DNA of 64,000 nt from Streptomyces neyagawaensis. Lineage in GTDB: Bacteria > Actinomycetota > Actinomycetes > Streptomycetales > Streptomycetaceae. The DNA lies in NCBI RefSeq assembly GCF_023516595.1, contig NZ_JAMGBG010000053.1, positions 1 through 64,000 on the forward strand. The letters run 5' to 3'. The notes beneath the pieces are model-generated. The model saw only the letters and a program-made list of their open reading frames with translations. It did not search any database and was not told where the DNA came from. This document shows, in pieces, positions 9,525 to 19,327 of this stretch. Numbering within the stretch: the stretch's first letter is position 1; every line of letters starts with the position of its first letter. Both the position numbers and the translations under genes were made by a program.

Positions 9525-10186
9525 TGTTCGGCGAGGGCCCTGAGCCTGCTCAGTGCCCGGTGCTGCGCCACCCGGACCGCGCCGGGCGACATGCCGAGCA
9601 TCTGTCCCGTCTCCTCGGCCGTGAGCCCGACGGCGATCCGCAGCAGCAGCAGTTCCCGCTGGTTCTCGGGCAGGTTGGCCAGGAGTTTCTTGGCCCACTC
9701 GGCGTCGCTGCTGAGCAGGGCGCGCTCCTCCGGGCCGAGGGAGTCGTCGGGGCGCTCGGGCATCTCCTCCGAGGGCACGGCCGTCGACCCGGGGTGACGC
9801 ATCGCGGCGCGCTGAAGGTCGGCGACCTTGTGGCCGGCGATGGCGAAGACGAAGGCTTCGAACGGCCGTCCGGTGTCCTTGTAGCGCGGCAGCGCGAGGA
9901 GGACGGCGACGCAGACCTCCTGCGCCAGGTCCTCCACGAAGTGCCGCGCGTCACCGGGCAGCCGGGACAGACGGGTGCGGCAATAGCGCAGGGCCAGGGG
10001 GTGGACATGGGCGAGCAGATCGTGGGTCGCCTGCTCGTCCCCGTCGACGGCGCGATGCACGAGCGCACCGATCACTGTCGTCTCGTCGTCGCGCATCGGT
10101 CCATGGTGCCTTGCGGCCGTCCGGTCCGTGGCGCCACGTCCATGGTTGTGCACCGAAGCGTTATGAGTAGGCGCGCCGGAACTCAT
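9521..10186 (-). CDS. shbA: ECF RNA polymerase sigma factor ShbA
   Basis: Extracytoplasmic-function-type sigma factor. In streptomycetes ShbA is known to transcribe hrdB, the principal sigma gene. Region 2 ([34 protein letters not shown]) binds core polymerase and the -10 element. Region 4 ([37 protein letters not shown]) is the -35-reading helix-turn-helix. The start is uncertain: ATG 10186 has GGGAGG 9 nt upstream, while the inner ATG 10096 ([12 protein letters not shown]) begins at the conserved part. The assignment rests on its place between bldM and guaB as well as on sequence. No anti-sigma gene is adjacent. The 3' end carries a 10-bp tandem repeat. Confidence 0.9.
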   Translation of the reverse strand: MSSGAPTHNASVHNHGRGATDRTAARHHGPMRDDETTVIGALVHRAVDGDEQATHDLLAHVHPLALRYCRTRLSRLPGDARHFVEDLAQEVCVAVLLALPRYKDTGRPFEAFVFAIAGHKVADLQRAAMRHPGSTAVPSEEMPERPDDSLGPEERALLSSDAEWAKKLLANLPENQRELLLLRIAVGLTAEETGQMLGMSPGAVRVAQHRALSRLRALAEQ

Positions 10187-10353
10187 CTCCTGCGCCCTCC
10201 CCTCCCGCTCGTTCGACTGCTCCCCGAGGAACTCCACACCTCAAGGATGCGGCATCCGCGGCGAAACGAGCAGCGGGCATCCGGTGGACCGCTCGGCCAC
10301 CCCCGCCCACCTGGTGGTGAGCGGGGATTCTCCTACCCCCGTCACGGCTCAAC

Positions 10354-10965
10354 TCAGCGGACCAGACCCCAGCGGAAGCCGAGCGCAACGGCGTGCGCGC
10401 GGTCCGAGGCACCGAGCTTCTTGAACAGCCGCCGCGCGTGGGTCTTCACGGTGTCCTCGGAGAGGAACAGTTCGCGCCCGATCTCCGCGTTCGAGCGGCC
10501 GTGGCTCATGCCTTCCAGCACCTGGATCTCCCGCGCGGTGAGCGTCGGCGCGGCGCCCATCTCGGCGGACCGCAGCCGGCGCGGGGCAAGCCGCCAGGTG
10601 GGGTCGGCGAGCGCCTGCGTCACGGTGGCGCGCAGTTCCGCGCGGGAGGCGTCCTTGTGCAGATAGCCACGGGCACCGGCGGCGACGGCGAGCGCCACGC
10701 CGTCCAGGTCCTCGGCGACGGTGAGCATGATGATGCGCGCACCGGGGTCGGCGGACAGCAGCCGCCGAACGGTCTCGACGCCGCCCAGACCGGGCATGCG
10801 TACGTCCATCAGAATCAGGTCCGAGCGGTCGGCCCCCCAGCGGCGGAGGACTTCCTCGCCGTTGGCCGCCGTGGTCACGCGCTCGACGCCGGGCACGGTC
10901 GCCACCGCACGGCGCAGCGCCTCTCGGGCAAGCGGGGAGTCGTCGCAGACGAGGACGGATGTCAT
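10354..10965 (-). CDS. bldM: Developmental response regulator BldM
   Basis: 203 residues. An N-terminal receiver domain (VLVCDDSPLAREALRRA, phospho-site-like Asp of ILMDVRMPG, MLTVAEDLDG, YLHKDAS) precedes a C-terminal LuxR-type helix-turn-helix (LTAREIQVLEGMSHG, EIGRELFLSEDTVKTHARRL). BldM is known to control aerial growth and sporulation genes, alone or as a heterodimer with WhiI, and to act as an atypical regulator not needing phosphorylation. The upstream region holds a match to the sigma-BldN promoter consensus (11100-11127), as reported for this gene in S. coelicolor. Divergent from whiD. Confidence 0.95.
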   Translation of the reverse strand: MTSVLVCDDSPLAREALRRAVATVPGVERVTTAANGEEVLRRWGADRSDLILMDVRMPGLGGVETVRRLLSADPGARIIMLTVAEDLDGVALAVAAGARGYLHKDASRAELRATVTQALADPTWRLAPRRLRSAEMGAAPTLTAREIQVLEGMSHGRSNAEIGRELFLSEDTVKTHARRLFKKLGASDRAHAVALGFRWGLVR

Positions 10966-11356
10966 GGCCGTCCTCCGCAGCTGATGCGCGTCACCTTGAG
11001 CCTCCAGGCTGGTACGAAATCGTCACCTGTGCGGTCGATACTCACGAGCGGACACGAACGCCTGCCCGAGCGCTTGTTCCTTCAACCGCCTCCGACCTCT
11101 CAACGATGGTCACTCGAAAGAGTTACGGGATGGCTGGCCACCTTCGGCACTCTACGTGAGGGCACGGACACGGTGCAGACATGCGCAACAGACCCTCAAC
11201 GTTTCATCACAACCTATGCCCCATTCAGCCGTTTTTGTTCCTATTTGCTGGCGTCTGGAGCTAGATTCGCAATGAGTCATATTTTCATCTCCTTAGATAG
11301 TCCATGTACGGTCATGGGCACCATCTCCTCTCAGAACGGCAACAAGGGGACACGTA
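10966..11356. promoter_or_regulatory. bldM-whiD divergent regulatory region
   Basis: 391 bp without a gene between two divergently transcribed developmental regulators. It contains the sigma-BldN promoter of bldM. The whiD-proximal part (about 11200-11320) has markedly lower GC content than its surroundings and is where whiD promoters are expected; I could not assign individual boxes there. Confidence 0.7.
11100..11127 (-). promoter_or_regulatory. Sigma-BldN-type promoter of bldM
   Basis: On the minus strand CGTAAC (11127-11122), a 16-nt spacer, then CGTTGA (11105-11100). This matches the published sigma-BldN consensus CGTAAC-N16-CGTTGA exactly. The -10 box ends 134 nt before the bldM start codon. 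Confidence 0.85.
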
Positions 11357-11686
11357 ATGGCAGATTTCTCCCGCCTTCCCGGACCGAACGCTGATCTGTG
11401 GGACTGGCAGCTCCTCGCGGCCTGCCGAGGGGTGGACAGCTCGCTGTTCTTCCACCCCGAGGGAGAGCGCGGCGCGGCGCGGAGCGCTCGTGAGAACTCG
11501 GCCAAGGAGGTCTGCATGCGCTGCCCGGTACGCGCCCAGTGCGCGGCCCACGCCCTCGCGGTCCGTGAGCCGTACGGCGTGTGGGGCGGGCTGACCGAGG
11601 ACGAGCGCGAGGAGCTCATGGGGCGCGCCCGGCACCGCCTGGTGTCGGCGTCCACACCCGTCGGCGATGCCGGTTCGAACAACTGA
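11357..11686 (+). CDS. whiD: WhiB-family iron-sulfur regulator WhiD
   Basis: 109 residues. Four conserved cysteines (AACRG, VCMRC, QCAAH) ligate a [4Fe-4S] cluster. The GVWGG turn and basic C-terminal tail (GRARHR) are the family hallmarks. WhiD is required late in sporulation for spore-wall maturation and septum placement; WhiB-family proteins act by binding region 4 of the principal sigma factor. ATG 11357 has AAGGGG 8 nt upstream. Identity as WhiD rather than another Wbl protein comes from the adjacent divergent bldM. Confidence 0.93.
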   Translation: MADFSRLPGPNADLWDWQLLAACRGVDSSLFFHPEGERGAARSARENSAKEVCMRCPVRAQCAAHALAVREPYGVWGGLTEDEREELMGRARHRLVSASTPVGDAGSNN

Positions 11687-11892
11687 AGGAACGTTTCACC
11701 AGGCGCCGCCCTGCGGACGCCCACGACAGCGCGTACGACCGCTCCACGACCGGGCGGTCGCTCGGGGGGAGACTCCAGCTCCGGAGAGGCCCGGCCCCAG
11801 CCCGGCACCAGCACCAGCACCAGCACCAACTCTGGCTTCAGCCGGCTCGAGCCTGGTCGGCCGGGAGCGACCAAGGCGGCCGGAAGCCGCGG

Positions 11893-12789
11893 CTAGCGGG
11901 TCGCCGCCTTCGTCAGTTGGTCCAGGGTCGCGGCGACCGTGGGGACCTGGGCCAGGTCCGGGAGGGTGAGCGCCACGATCTCGCGGTGCACCACCGGCTC
12001 CACCGTGATCATCCGTACTCCCTTGGGCCGCACGGACTCGATGGCCAGTTCCGGCAGGACCGCGACGCCGAGGCCCGCGCCCACCAGGCCGACCACCGCC
12101 GGGTAGTCGTCGGTGGCGAAGTCGATACGCGGGGTGAAGCCCGCACTCTCGCAGACCCGCACCAGCTGGCCCCGACAACGGGGGCAGCCGGCGATCCAGG
12201 GTTCCCCGGCGAGTTCCCCGATGCCGATGGACCGCGTGCTGGCCAGCCGGTGCCCCTGCGGGACGAGGCCGACGAGACGGTCGGTGAGCAGGGGGCGTAC
12301 GACCAGGTCCTCCCACTCCTCGGCGTTCGCCGCGCCCTCGTAGCGGAAGGCGAGCGCGATGTCGCAGTCGCCCTCGCGGAGCAGTTCGACGGAGCGGGGC
12401 GGTTCGGCCTCCTCCAGGGAGACCCGGGTGCCGGGGTGGGCGGCGCGGAGCGCGGCGAGGGCGGTGGGGACGAGCGTGGAGCTGCCGCTGGGGAAGGAGA
12501 CCAGCCGGACCCGGCCGGCGCGCAGACCCGCGATCGCGGCGACCTCCTCCTCTGCCGCCGTGAGACCGGCGAGGATTCCGGCGGCGTGCCGCACGAGCGC
12601 CTCGCCCGCCTGGGTCAGCCGCATCTCGCGGCCGCCGCGGACCAGCAGGGGCGTGCCGACGGACGATTCGAGCGCCTTCATCTGCTGGCTCACGGCGGGC
12701 TGGGTGCAGCCGAGTTCTCGGCCGGCCGCCGAGAAGGAGCCGGTGGCGGCGACGGCGCGCAGGACGCGGAGATGACGGGCCTCGATCAC
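11893..12789 (-). CDS. LysR-family transcriptional regulator
   Basis: 298 residues. The N-terminal winged helix-turn-helix (HLRVLRAVAATGSFSAAG, TQPAVSQQMKALE) is followed by a LysR substrate-binding domain from about residue 90. GTG 12789 starts directly at the HTH with no clear ribosome site, suggesting a short leader; the frame is open to 12885 but those residues look non-coding. Divergent from the MOSC gene 80 bp away, which is the likeliest target by the usual LysR arrangement. The spacer contains AATATT, but no convincing T-N11-A box. Confidence 0.85.
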   Translation of the reverse strand: MIEARHLRVLRAVAATGSFSAAGRELGCTQPAVSQQMKALESSVGTPLLVRGGREMRLTQAGEALVRHAAGILAGLTAAEEEVAAIAGLRAGRVRLVSFPSGSSTLVPTALAALRAAHPGTRVSLEEAEPPRSVELLREGDCDIALAFRYEGAANAEEWEDLVVRPLLTDRLVGLVPQGHRLASTRSIGIGELAGEPWIAGCPRCRGQLVRVCESAGFTPRIDFATDDYPAVVGLVGAGLGVAVLPELAIESVRPKGVRMITVEPVVHREIVALTLPDLAQVPTVAATLDQLTKAATR

Positions 12790-12869
12790 GGGTCGAGCAT
12801 AAGGGTGGCTTGGAAGGGACGGCGAATATTGCGTCGACGCTTTGACCGGTGCTCGCCTAGCGTGCCGGT

Positions 12870-13562
12870 ATGAAGCTTTTGTCACTGAACCTCGGGCAGG
12901 CCGCCGCGGTCGACGTTCCCGAGGAGTCGAAGAGCGTGACAGGGATCGACAAGCGGCCGGTGGCCGGGCCGGTGCGGGTGGCCGCGCCCGGGCCGAAGGG
13001 GGTGGGCGGCAGCGGGCTGGCCGGGGACGCGGTGTGCAACAGACGGCATCACGGCGGGAACGACCAGGCGGTCTACGCGTTCGCCCGCGAGGACCTCGAC
13101 GCGTGGGAGCGGGAGCTCGGCCGCGACCTGCCCAACGGGTCCTTCGGGGAGAACCTGACGACCGAGGGCCTCGACATCTCCGGAGCGCTCATCGGGGAGC
13201 GTTGGCGGATCGGCGCGGAGGTCGTGCTGGAGGTCACCGCCGGTCGCGTCCCCTGTCTGACTTTCCAGCGGCACCTCGGGGAGCGCGGCTGGGTCAAGCG
13301 TTTCGCGGGGAAGGCCGAGCCGGGGGCGTATCTGCGGGTGGTGCGGCCGGGCGAGATCCGGGCGGGCGACCCGATCGAGATCGTCCACCGCCCGGACCAT
13401 GACGTCACCGTCGCCCTCACCTTCCGCGCCACGATGAACGAGCGGGCGCTGCTGCCGCGTCTGCTGGCCGCGGGCGAGGCACTCCACCCGGAGATCCTGG
13501 AGTCGGCCCGGACGTACGCGGCCCAACTGGACGGAAACACCGACTCCGCAACTCGAGGATGA
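12870..13562 (+). CDS. MOSC domain protein (YiiM-like)
   Basis: 230 residues. The MOSC domain (molybdenum cofactor sulfurase C-terminal fold) shows the FGENLTTEGLDI signature and the conserved Cys in AGRVPCLTFQ, followed by a 3-alpha helical tail as in YiiM proteins. Family members reduce N-hydroxylated compounds or bind molybdopterin; the natural substrate here is unknown. The LysR gene is divergent and may regulate it. Confidence 0.85.
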   Translation: MKLLSLNLGQAAAVDVPEESKSVTGIDKRPVAGPVRVAAPGPKGVGGSGLAGDAVCNRRHHGGNDQAVYAFAREDLDAWERELGRDLPNGSFGENLTTEGLDISGALIGERWRIGAEVVLEVTAGRVPCLTFQRHLGERGWVKRFAGKAEPGAYLRVVRPGEIRAGDPIEIVHRPDHDVTVALTFRATMNERALLPRLLAAGEALHPEILESARTYAAQLDGNTDSATRG

Positions 13563-13616
13563 CGCCGGACATCTGAGACACCGTGACCCGTGAAGGCCTT
13601 GCGCCGCACGGCTCTC

Positions 13617-13770
13617 AGGGGGCACGTCGAGGAGACGGTCACCCGGAGGACGACGGAGGTGTGGACGGTCCGCGACGGCAACGGGATGCCGCACAACTTC
13701 CATGTGCACGACGTGCAGTTCCGGGTGCTGGAGGTCGACGGGGAGAAACCACCGTCCGCGCTTCGAGGGG
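13617..13770 (+). pseudogene. Remnant of a multicopper oxidase C-terminus
   Basis: About 50 codons in frame with ATG/GTG 13590 read TEVWTVRDGNGMPHNFHVHD followed by VQFRVLEVDGEKPP. This matches the penultimate copper-binding block of CotA/laccase-type multicopper oxidases (HxxHxH). Both sides diverge: there is no upstream cupredoxin domain and no final HCHxxxH motif. The reading frame continues to 13913 as low-complexity sequence. I read it as a deletion remnant between the MOSC and SDR genes. Confidence 0.65.
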
Positions 13771-13909
13771 TTGGAGAGGGGACGGCGGGCCCGCATACCG
13801 GCGCCGCACCCGACGCACGCGCGGCACGCCCACGGGCGGGGATGATCGGGGAGGGTTCCCGCCGCCGTGGGCAGCGGATCAGCGCAGTCCGGGTCACTAC
13901 CCTTGCGCC

Positions 13910-14683
13910 ATGACAACGGCTCTGATTACGGGATCGACCGCGGGCATCGGCGCAGCCTTCGCGCGGCGGCTGGCGGCGGACGGGCACAACCTGGTGCTGG
14001 TGGCGCGGGACACGAAGCGGCTGCGGGAGCAGGCCACGGAGTTGCACGACCGGCATGGCATCGAGGCGGAGGTCCTGACGGCGGATCTGGCGACGGACGA
14101 CGGCATCGAGGCGGTGGCGAAGCGGCTGTCCGACCGTAAGAACCCGGTCGACCTGCTGGTCAACAACGCGGGGTTCGGCAACAAGGGCCGCTATCTCGAC
14201 GTCGCGATGGCCGACGAGTTGAAGATGCTCAAGGTGCACTGCGAGGCGGTGCTCCGGCTGACCTCGGCGGCGACCGAGGCCATGCGGGAGCGCGGCCGGG
14301 GCGGTGTCGTGAATGTGGCGTCGGTGGCGGCGTTCGTGCCGCGGGGGACGTACGGCGCGTCGAAGGCGTGGGTGGTGCAGTTCACCCAGGGCGCGGCGCG
14401 GGACCTGGCCGGCAGCGGTGTCCGTCTGATGGCGCTGTGCCCGGGCTTCGTCCGTACGGAGTTCCACGAGCGGGCGGGCATGGGCACGGACAACATCCCG
14501 GGCTGGATGTGGCTCGACGCGGACAAGCTGGTCACGGCGGCCCTGGCCGACCTGTCCCGCGGCAGGACGGTCTCGATCCCCGACCCGCGCTACAAGGCCC
14601 TGATGGGTGTGGTGAAGGTGATGCCGCGGGGGCTGCTGGGTGGGGTCAGCTCGAAGACGGGACGGAAGTACGGCCCCCAGTAG
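13910..14683 (+). CDS. SDR-family oxidoreductase
   Basis: 258 residues, a classical short-chain dehydrogenase/reductase. TGSTAGIG (residues 8-15) binds NAD(P), with NNAG at about 86. The catalytic Ser is in NVASVAAF and the Tyr/Lys pair in YGASK. Substrate unknown. ATG 13910 places the Rossmann strand at the N-terminus; the open frame upstream is a continuation with no homology. Confidence 0.9.
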   Translation: MTTALITGSTAGIGAAFARRLAADGHNLVLVARDTKRLREQATELHDRHGIEAEVLTADLATDDGIEAVAKRLSDRKNPVDLLVNNAGFGNKGRYLDVAMADELKMLKVHCEAVLRLTSAATEAMRERGRGGVVNVASVAAFVPRGTYGASKAWVVQFTQGAARDLAGSGVRLMALCPGFVRTEFHERAGMGTDNIPGWMWLDADKLVTAALADLSRGRTVSIPDPRYKALMGVVKVMPRGLLGGVSSKTGRKYGPQ

Positions 14684-14787
14684 CGGGGCGGGCCGGGGCG
14701 GCCTCGCGGCGCAGCGGGTGAGAGGGAGGCGGCGCGGGGTGAGAATGGAGCTGTCCGACCGGACCCAGGGGGGCCGGAGGTGGTCTT

Positions 14788-15495
14788 GTGACGTTTGTGC
14801 AGCTCATCGACTGTAGGACAAGCCGGTTCGACGAGATGGACCGGCTGATGGACAGGTGGGTCGAGCAGACCAAGGGAAAGCGGACGGCGACGCACAACAT
14901 GATCGGGAAGGACCGGTCCGACGAGGCGCACTTCGTCGAGATCGTGGAGTTCCCGTCGTACGAGGAGGCCATGCGGAACTCCCAGCTGCCGGAGACGGAC
15001 CGGATCTTCAACGAGATGGTGGCGCTCTGCGACGAGATGCCGACCTTCACGGATCTGGACGTGGTGCGGGACGAGCAGCTGAACGCGGACACCGTGCGGA
15101 TGTTCTTCGAGACGCTGGGGACGCGCGGCGAGCTGCCGCCGATGAACGATCTGCTGGTGGAGGACTATCACGACCACGATCCGGCCAACCCGCAGGACGT
15201 GATCGGCATGGACGCGGCCCGGCGTGAGTTCGCGATGTGGCGGGCGGGCTTCGACTTCTCGTTCATCATCGAGGACCAGATGGCCCAGGGTGACCGGGTG
15301 TGCACGCGATGGACGTGGAACGCCACGCACAAGGGCGAGTTCCTCGGTATCGCGCCCACCGGGAGGAAGGTCTCCATGACCGGGACGACCATCCACCGCT
15401 GCTCGCCGGACGGGAAGCTCGCCGAGGGGTGGTGGCAGTACGACCGGCTCGCGCTGATGGCGCAGCTGGGGGCCCTGGAAGCGCTGGAGCGCTGA
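14788..15495 (+). CDS. SnoaL-like polyketide-cyclase-fold protein with ABM-like N-terminus
   Basis: 235 residues. The N-terminal ~90 residues (VQLIDCRTSRFDEMD ... HFVEIVEFPSYEEAM) look like an alpha/beta-barrel dimeric (ABM-type) module. The C-terminal ~130 residues (FFETLGTRGELPPM, DYHDHDPANPQ, EGWWQYDRLALMAQL) match the SnoaL/ester-cyclase family with a lipocalin-like cavity. No catalytic chemistry can be assigned. GTG 14788 is preceded by GGAGGTGG. Follows the SDR gene in the same direction after about 100 bp. Confidence 0.75.
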   Translation: MTFVQLIDCRTSRFDEMDRLMDRWVEQTKGKRTATHNMIGKDRSDEAHFVEIVEFPSYEEAMRNSQLPETDRIFNEMVALCDEMPTFTDLDVVRDEQLNADTVRMFFETLGTRGELPPMNDLLVEDYHDHDPANPQDVIGMDAARREFAMWRAGFDFSFIIEDQMAQGDRVCTRWTWNATHKGEFLGIAPTGRKVSMTGTTIHRCSPDGKLAEGWWQYDRLALMAQLGALEALER

Positions 15496-15577
15496 GCGAG
15501 CGGTAGGCGAGCGCTGGGCAGGGCGGCGGCCGGGGTTTTCCGAGGGCCGCGGTAGGGCGCACGTGCACCGTGCACGG

Positions 15578-15616
15578 GAGAAGCCCCCGTTCCGGCGGGC
15601 GGAACGGGGGCTTCTC
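15578..15616. terminator. Bidirectional terminator between the SnoaL-like gene and groEL1
   Basis: Perfect 16-bp stem GAGAAGCCCCCGTTCC (15578-15593) with 15601-15616 and a 7-nt loop. It sits between convergent genes and can serve both. Confidence 0.8.
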
Positions 15617-15676
15617 TCAGGCTTCCGGGCGGTGTCCGGCCTCAAGGGGCGACGTCGCCTCGGAGGGCGGCTTGCC

Positions 15677-17370
<1,694 letters not shown>

Positions 17371-17462
17371 AGTGGTCGCGGGGGCCAGGGGCGCAGCTCA
17401 AAGCAATGTGTTTCGCGAAGTGACGCGCCGCTGTGGGCGGCGGCTGCCTCGCGAGAGGTGAA

Positions 17463-17774
17463 CTACTTCTTGTCGATGATCGCGAGGACGTCGCGAGCCG
17501 ACAGGACGAGGTACTCCTCGCCGTTGTACTTCACCTCGGTGCCGCCGTACTTGCTGTACAGCACGATGTCGCCGGTCTGGACGTCGAGCGGCAGGCGCTC
17601 GCCGTTCTCGAAGCGGCCCGGGCCCACGGCCAGGACGACGCCCTCCTGGGGCTTCTCCTTGGCGGTGTCCGGGATGACCAGGCCAGAGGCGGTGGTCTGC
17701 TCGGCGTCGAGCGGCTGGACCACGATGCGGTCCTCGAGCGGCTTGATGGCAACCTTGGAGCTGGTGGTCGTCAC
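17463..17774 (-). CDS. groES: Co-chaperonin GroES
   Basis: 103 residues. Heptameric lid of the GroEL chamber. [13 protein letters not shown], the mobile loop ([16 protein letters not shown]), [17 protein letters not shown] and the C-terminus VLAIIDKK are typical. First gene of the groES-groEL1 operon; two CIRCE sites upstream. Confidence 0.97.
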   Translation of the reverse strand: MTTTSSKVAIKPLEDRIVVQPLDAEQTTASGLVIPDTAKEKPQEGVVLAVGPGRFENGERLPLDVQTGDIVLYSKYGGTEVKYNGEEYLVLSARDVLAIIDKK

Positions 17775-17873
17775 GATCCGACCTCCCCCTTCGGAGATCT
17801 CACGGGGTTAACTGTCTGAGGTGGCGACCAGGTGGATCCGTCGTCGCGGGTGCCGGACCTGCCCGTCGCTTAG

Positions 17874-17900
17874 TTGGCACTCTCCAGGGGGGAGTGCCAG
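17874..17900. promoter_or_regulatory. CIRCE operator 1 of groESL
   Basis: TTGGCACTC-N9-GAGTGCCAG, a complete inverted repeat matching the HrcA-binding CIRCE consensus TTAGCACTC-N9-GAGTGCTAA with one substitution per arm. Centre about 113 nt before the groES start. Confidence 0.93.
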
Positions 17901-17920
17901 ACCTGAGACTATGACCGTGG

Positions 17921-17947
17921 TTAGCACTCGGTCAAGCGGACTGCTAA
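17921..17947. promoter_or_regulatory. CIRCE operator 2 of groESL
   Basis: TTAGCACTC-N9-GACTGCTAA. The left arm is identical to the CIRCE consensus and the right arm has one mismatch. It lies 47 bp upstream of operator 1. Confidence 0.92.
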
Positions 17948-18013
17948 TTGCGGCCGCGTGGCGTGGTGCGGGACCCCGGGTTGCCGCGAGGTTCCGCCCC
18001 GCGGAGGCGGCCC

Positions 18014-19237
18014 TCAGAGGTAATCCTCCAAACGACCCACCGTCAGGCCTTGTTCCTGGATGCGGCGCAGGAGATCGGTCGTCATGCGGGTGAGCGCGGC
18101 GCCGTCCGGCCGGCCCGGCCCCTGGCCCCGGACATGGACACGGACATCGACGTGGACGTGGACGATGTCGCCGGGCCGGAGCCGGTCGCCGGGGGCGGCG
18201 GTCGCGGAGCCAGTGGCGGTGTCAACGGTGGCGGTCGCGGTGCCAGCGGGGCGGAAGCCGTCGGCGCTCATGGACACGCGCCACAGGACGACGGCGGCGA
18301 TGCCGCAGTCGGCGGCGGCGCGGAGCGTGGTGGTGTCGTAGACGCCGTACGGCGGGCGGAACAGGGTGGGGCGGACACCGAAGCGCTGCTTCAGCTTGTC
18401 CTGCTGGCCGCAGATCTCGGCCCGCTGCCCGGCGTACGGCAGGCCGCGCAGGGCGGTGTGGTCGAGGGTGTGGTTCTGCACGGTGGCGCCGACCTCGCGG
18501 AGCCGGGCGAGACGGCCGTAGCCCGGCCCGACGACGCTGTCCGTGAGGAACATGCTGACCGGCAGCCGCAACTCCCGCACCATCCACACGAATCCCGGGT
18601 CCTTCTCCGCCCCGTCGTCGAACGTCAGGAACACGACGTTGTCGCGCGTCGCGACGCGATCGACGACAGGGGCCAGACCGGGGCGCACGGCTCGGGGCAC
18701 GGGTGGCCGGTCGGGCTTCTCGGGAGCGGGGACGAGCGGCCTGACGAGCCCCCAACGACGGTACGCGGGCGGACGGGCGGGGGCGTGGGGCGAGTCGGTG
18801 TGACGACGGGGCGGGTCGGTGCGGTGATCGGACAGATCGGCGCGGTGCCCTGGCGCGTCGCCATGGTGACCGGACGGGCCATCCCGGTGACCTGGCGCGC
18901 CAGCGCGGGGCCCTGGCTGGTCGGCGCGGGGCCCTGGCTGGTCGGCGCGCTGACCCGGCGACGGGGCCGCGCGACCATGGGCCGGGGCCGCCGTCTGCCG
19001 CCCTCTCTCCATGGATCGTCGCGTCGCGGGGGCGCCGTCCTCCGAGGTGCTTCCGCCAGTGCCGCCGACCCCGGCACCCCCGGCGGCACCCCCGGCGCAC
19101 CCGGACACGACGATCGCCACGATCACCACGGCGAGCGTCAGCGCAGACATGGCACATGTGCGCCGGAGGCCGCCGGCCGGTCTCCGACAACTCGTCCGCT
19201 TCACCCTCGTTTCATCATTTTGTCGCACGAGCCGCAT
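18014..19237 (-). CDS. Lipoprotein polysaccharide deacetylase
   Basis: About 407 residues. The N-terminal hydrophobic segment ends in VVSGC (lipobox), so the protein is likely anchored outside. A disordered linker of about 130 residues contains ADQPGPR repeats. The NodB domain follows: TFDDG (metal-binding Asp pair), HTLDH (HxxxH) and RPPYG. Likely acts on peptidoglycan, chitin-type or other N-acetylated glycans. Oddities are the repetitive linker and a low-complexity insertion (TATATVDTATGSATA ... VHVHVDVRVHV) late in the catalytic domain. ATG 19237 has GAGGA 10 nt upstream. Divergent from the methyltransferase gene. Confidence 0.82.
   Translation of the reverse strand: MRLVRQNDETRVKRTSCRRPAGGLRRTCAMSALTLAVVIVAIVVSGCAGGAAGGAGVGGTGGSTSEDGAPATRRSMERGRQTAAPAHGRAAPSPGQRADQPGPRADQPGPRAGAPGHRDGPSGHHGDAPGHRADLSDHRTDPPRRHTDSPHAPARPPAYRRWGLVRPLVPAPEKPDRPPVPRAVRPGLAPVVDRVATRDNVVFLTFDDGAEKDPGFVWMVRELRLPVSMFLTDSVVGPGYGRLARLREVGATVQNHTLDHTALRGLPYAGQRAEICGQQDKLKQRFGVRPTLFRPPYGVYDTTTLRAAADCGIAAVVLWRVSMSADGFRPAGTATATVDTATGSATAAPGDRLRPGDIVHVHVDVRVHVRGQGPGRPDGAALTRMTTDLLRRIQEQGLTVGRLEDYL
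18906..18958. repeat. In-frame 21-bp tandem repeat in the deacetylase linker
   Basis: Two and a half copies of a 21-bp unit (GCGCGGGGCCCTGGCTGGTCG on +) encode ADQPGPR repeats. The length is a multiple of three, so copy-number change would only alter linker length. Confidence 0.75.
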
Positions 19238-19327
19238 GGCGCCGCATCCTCGCAGGGCACGTCCAGCGCCCCGGCCCGACACCGCCGCCACCGGCGCGCC
19301 GTCCACCGAGTGGCCCACAATGGCCCG

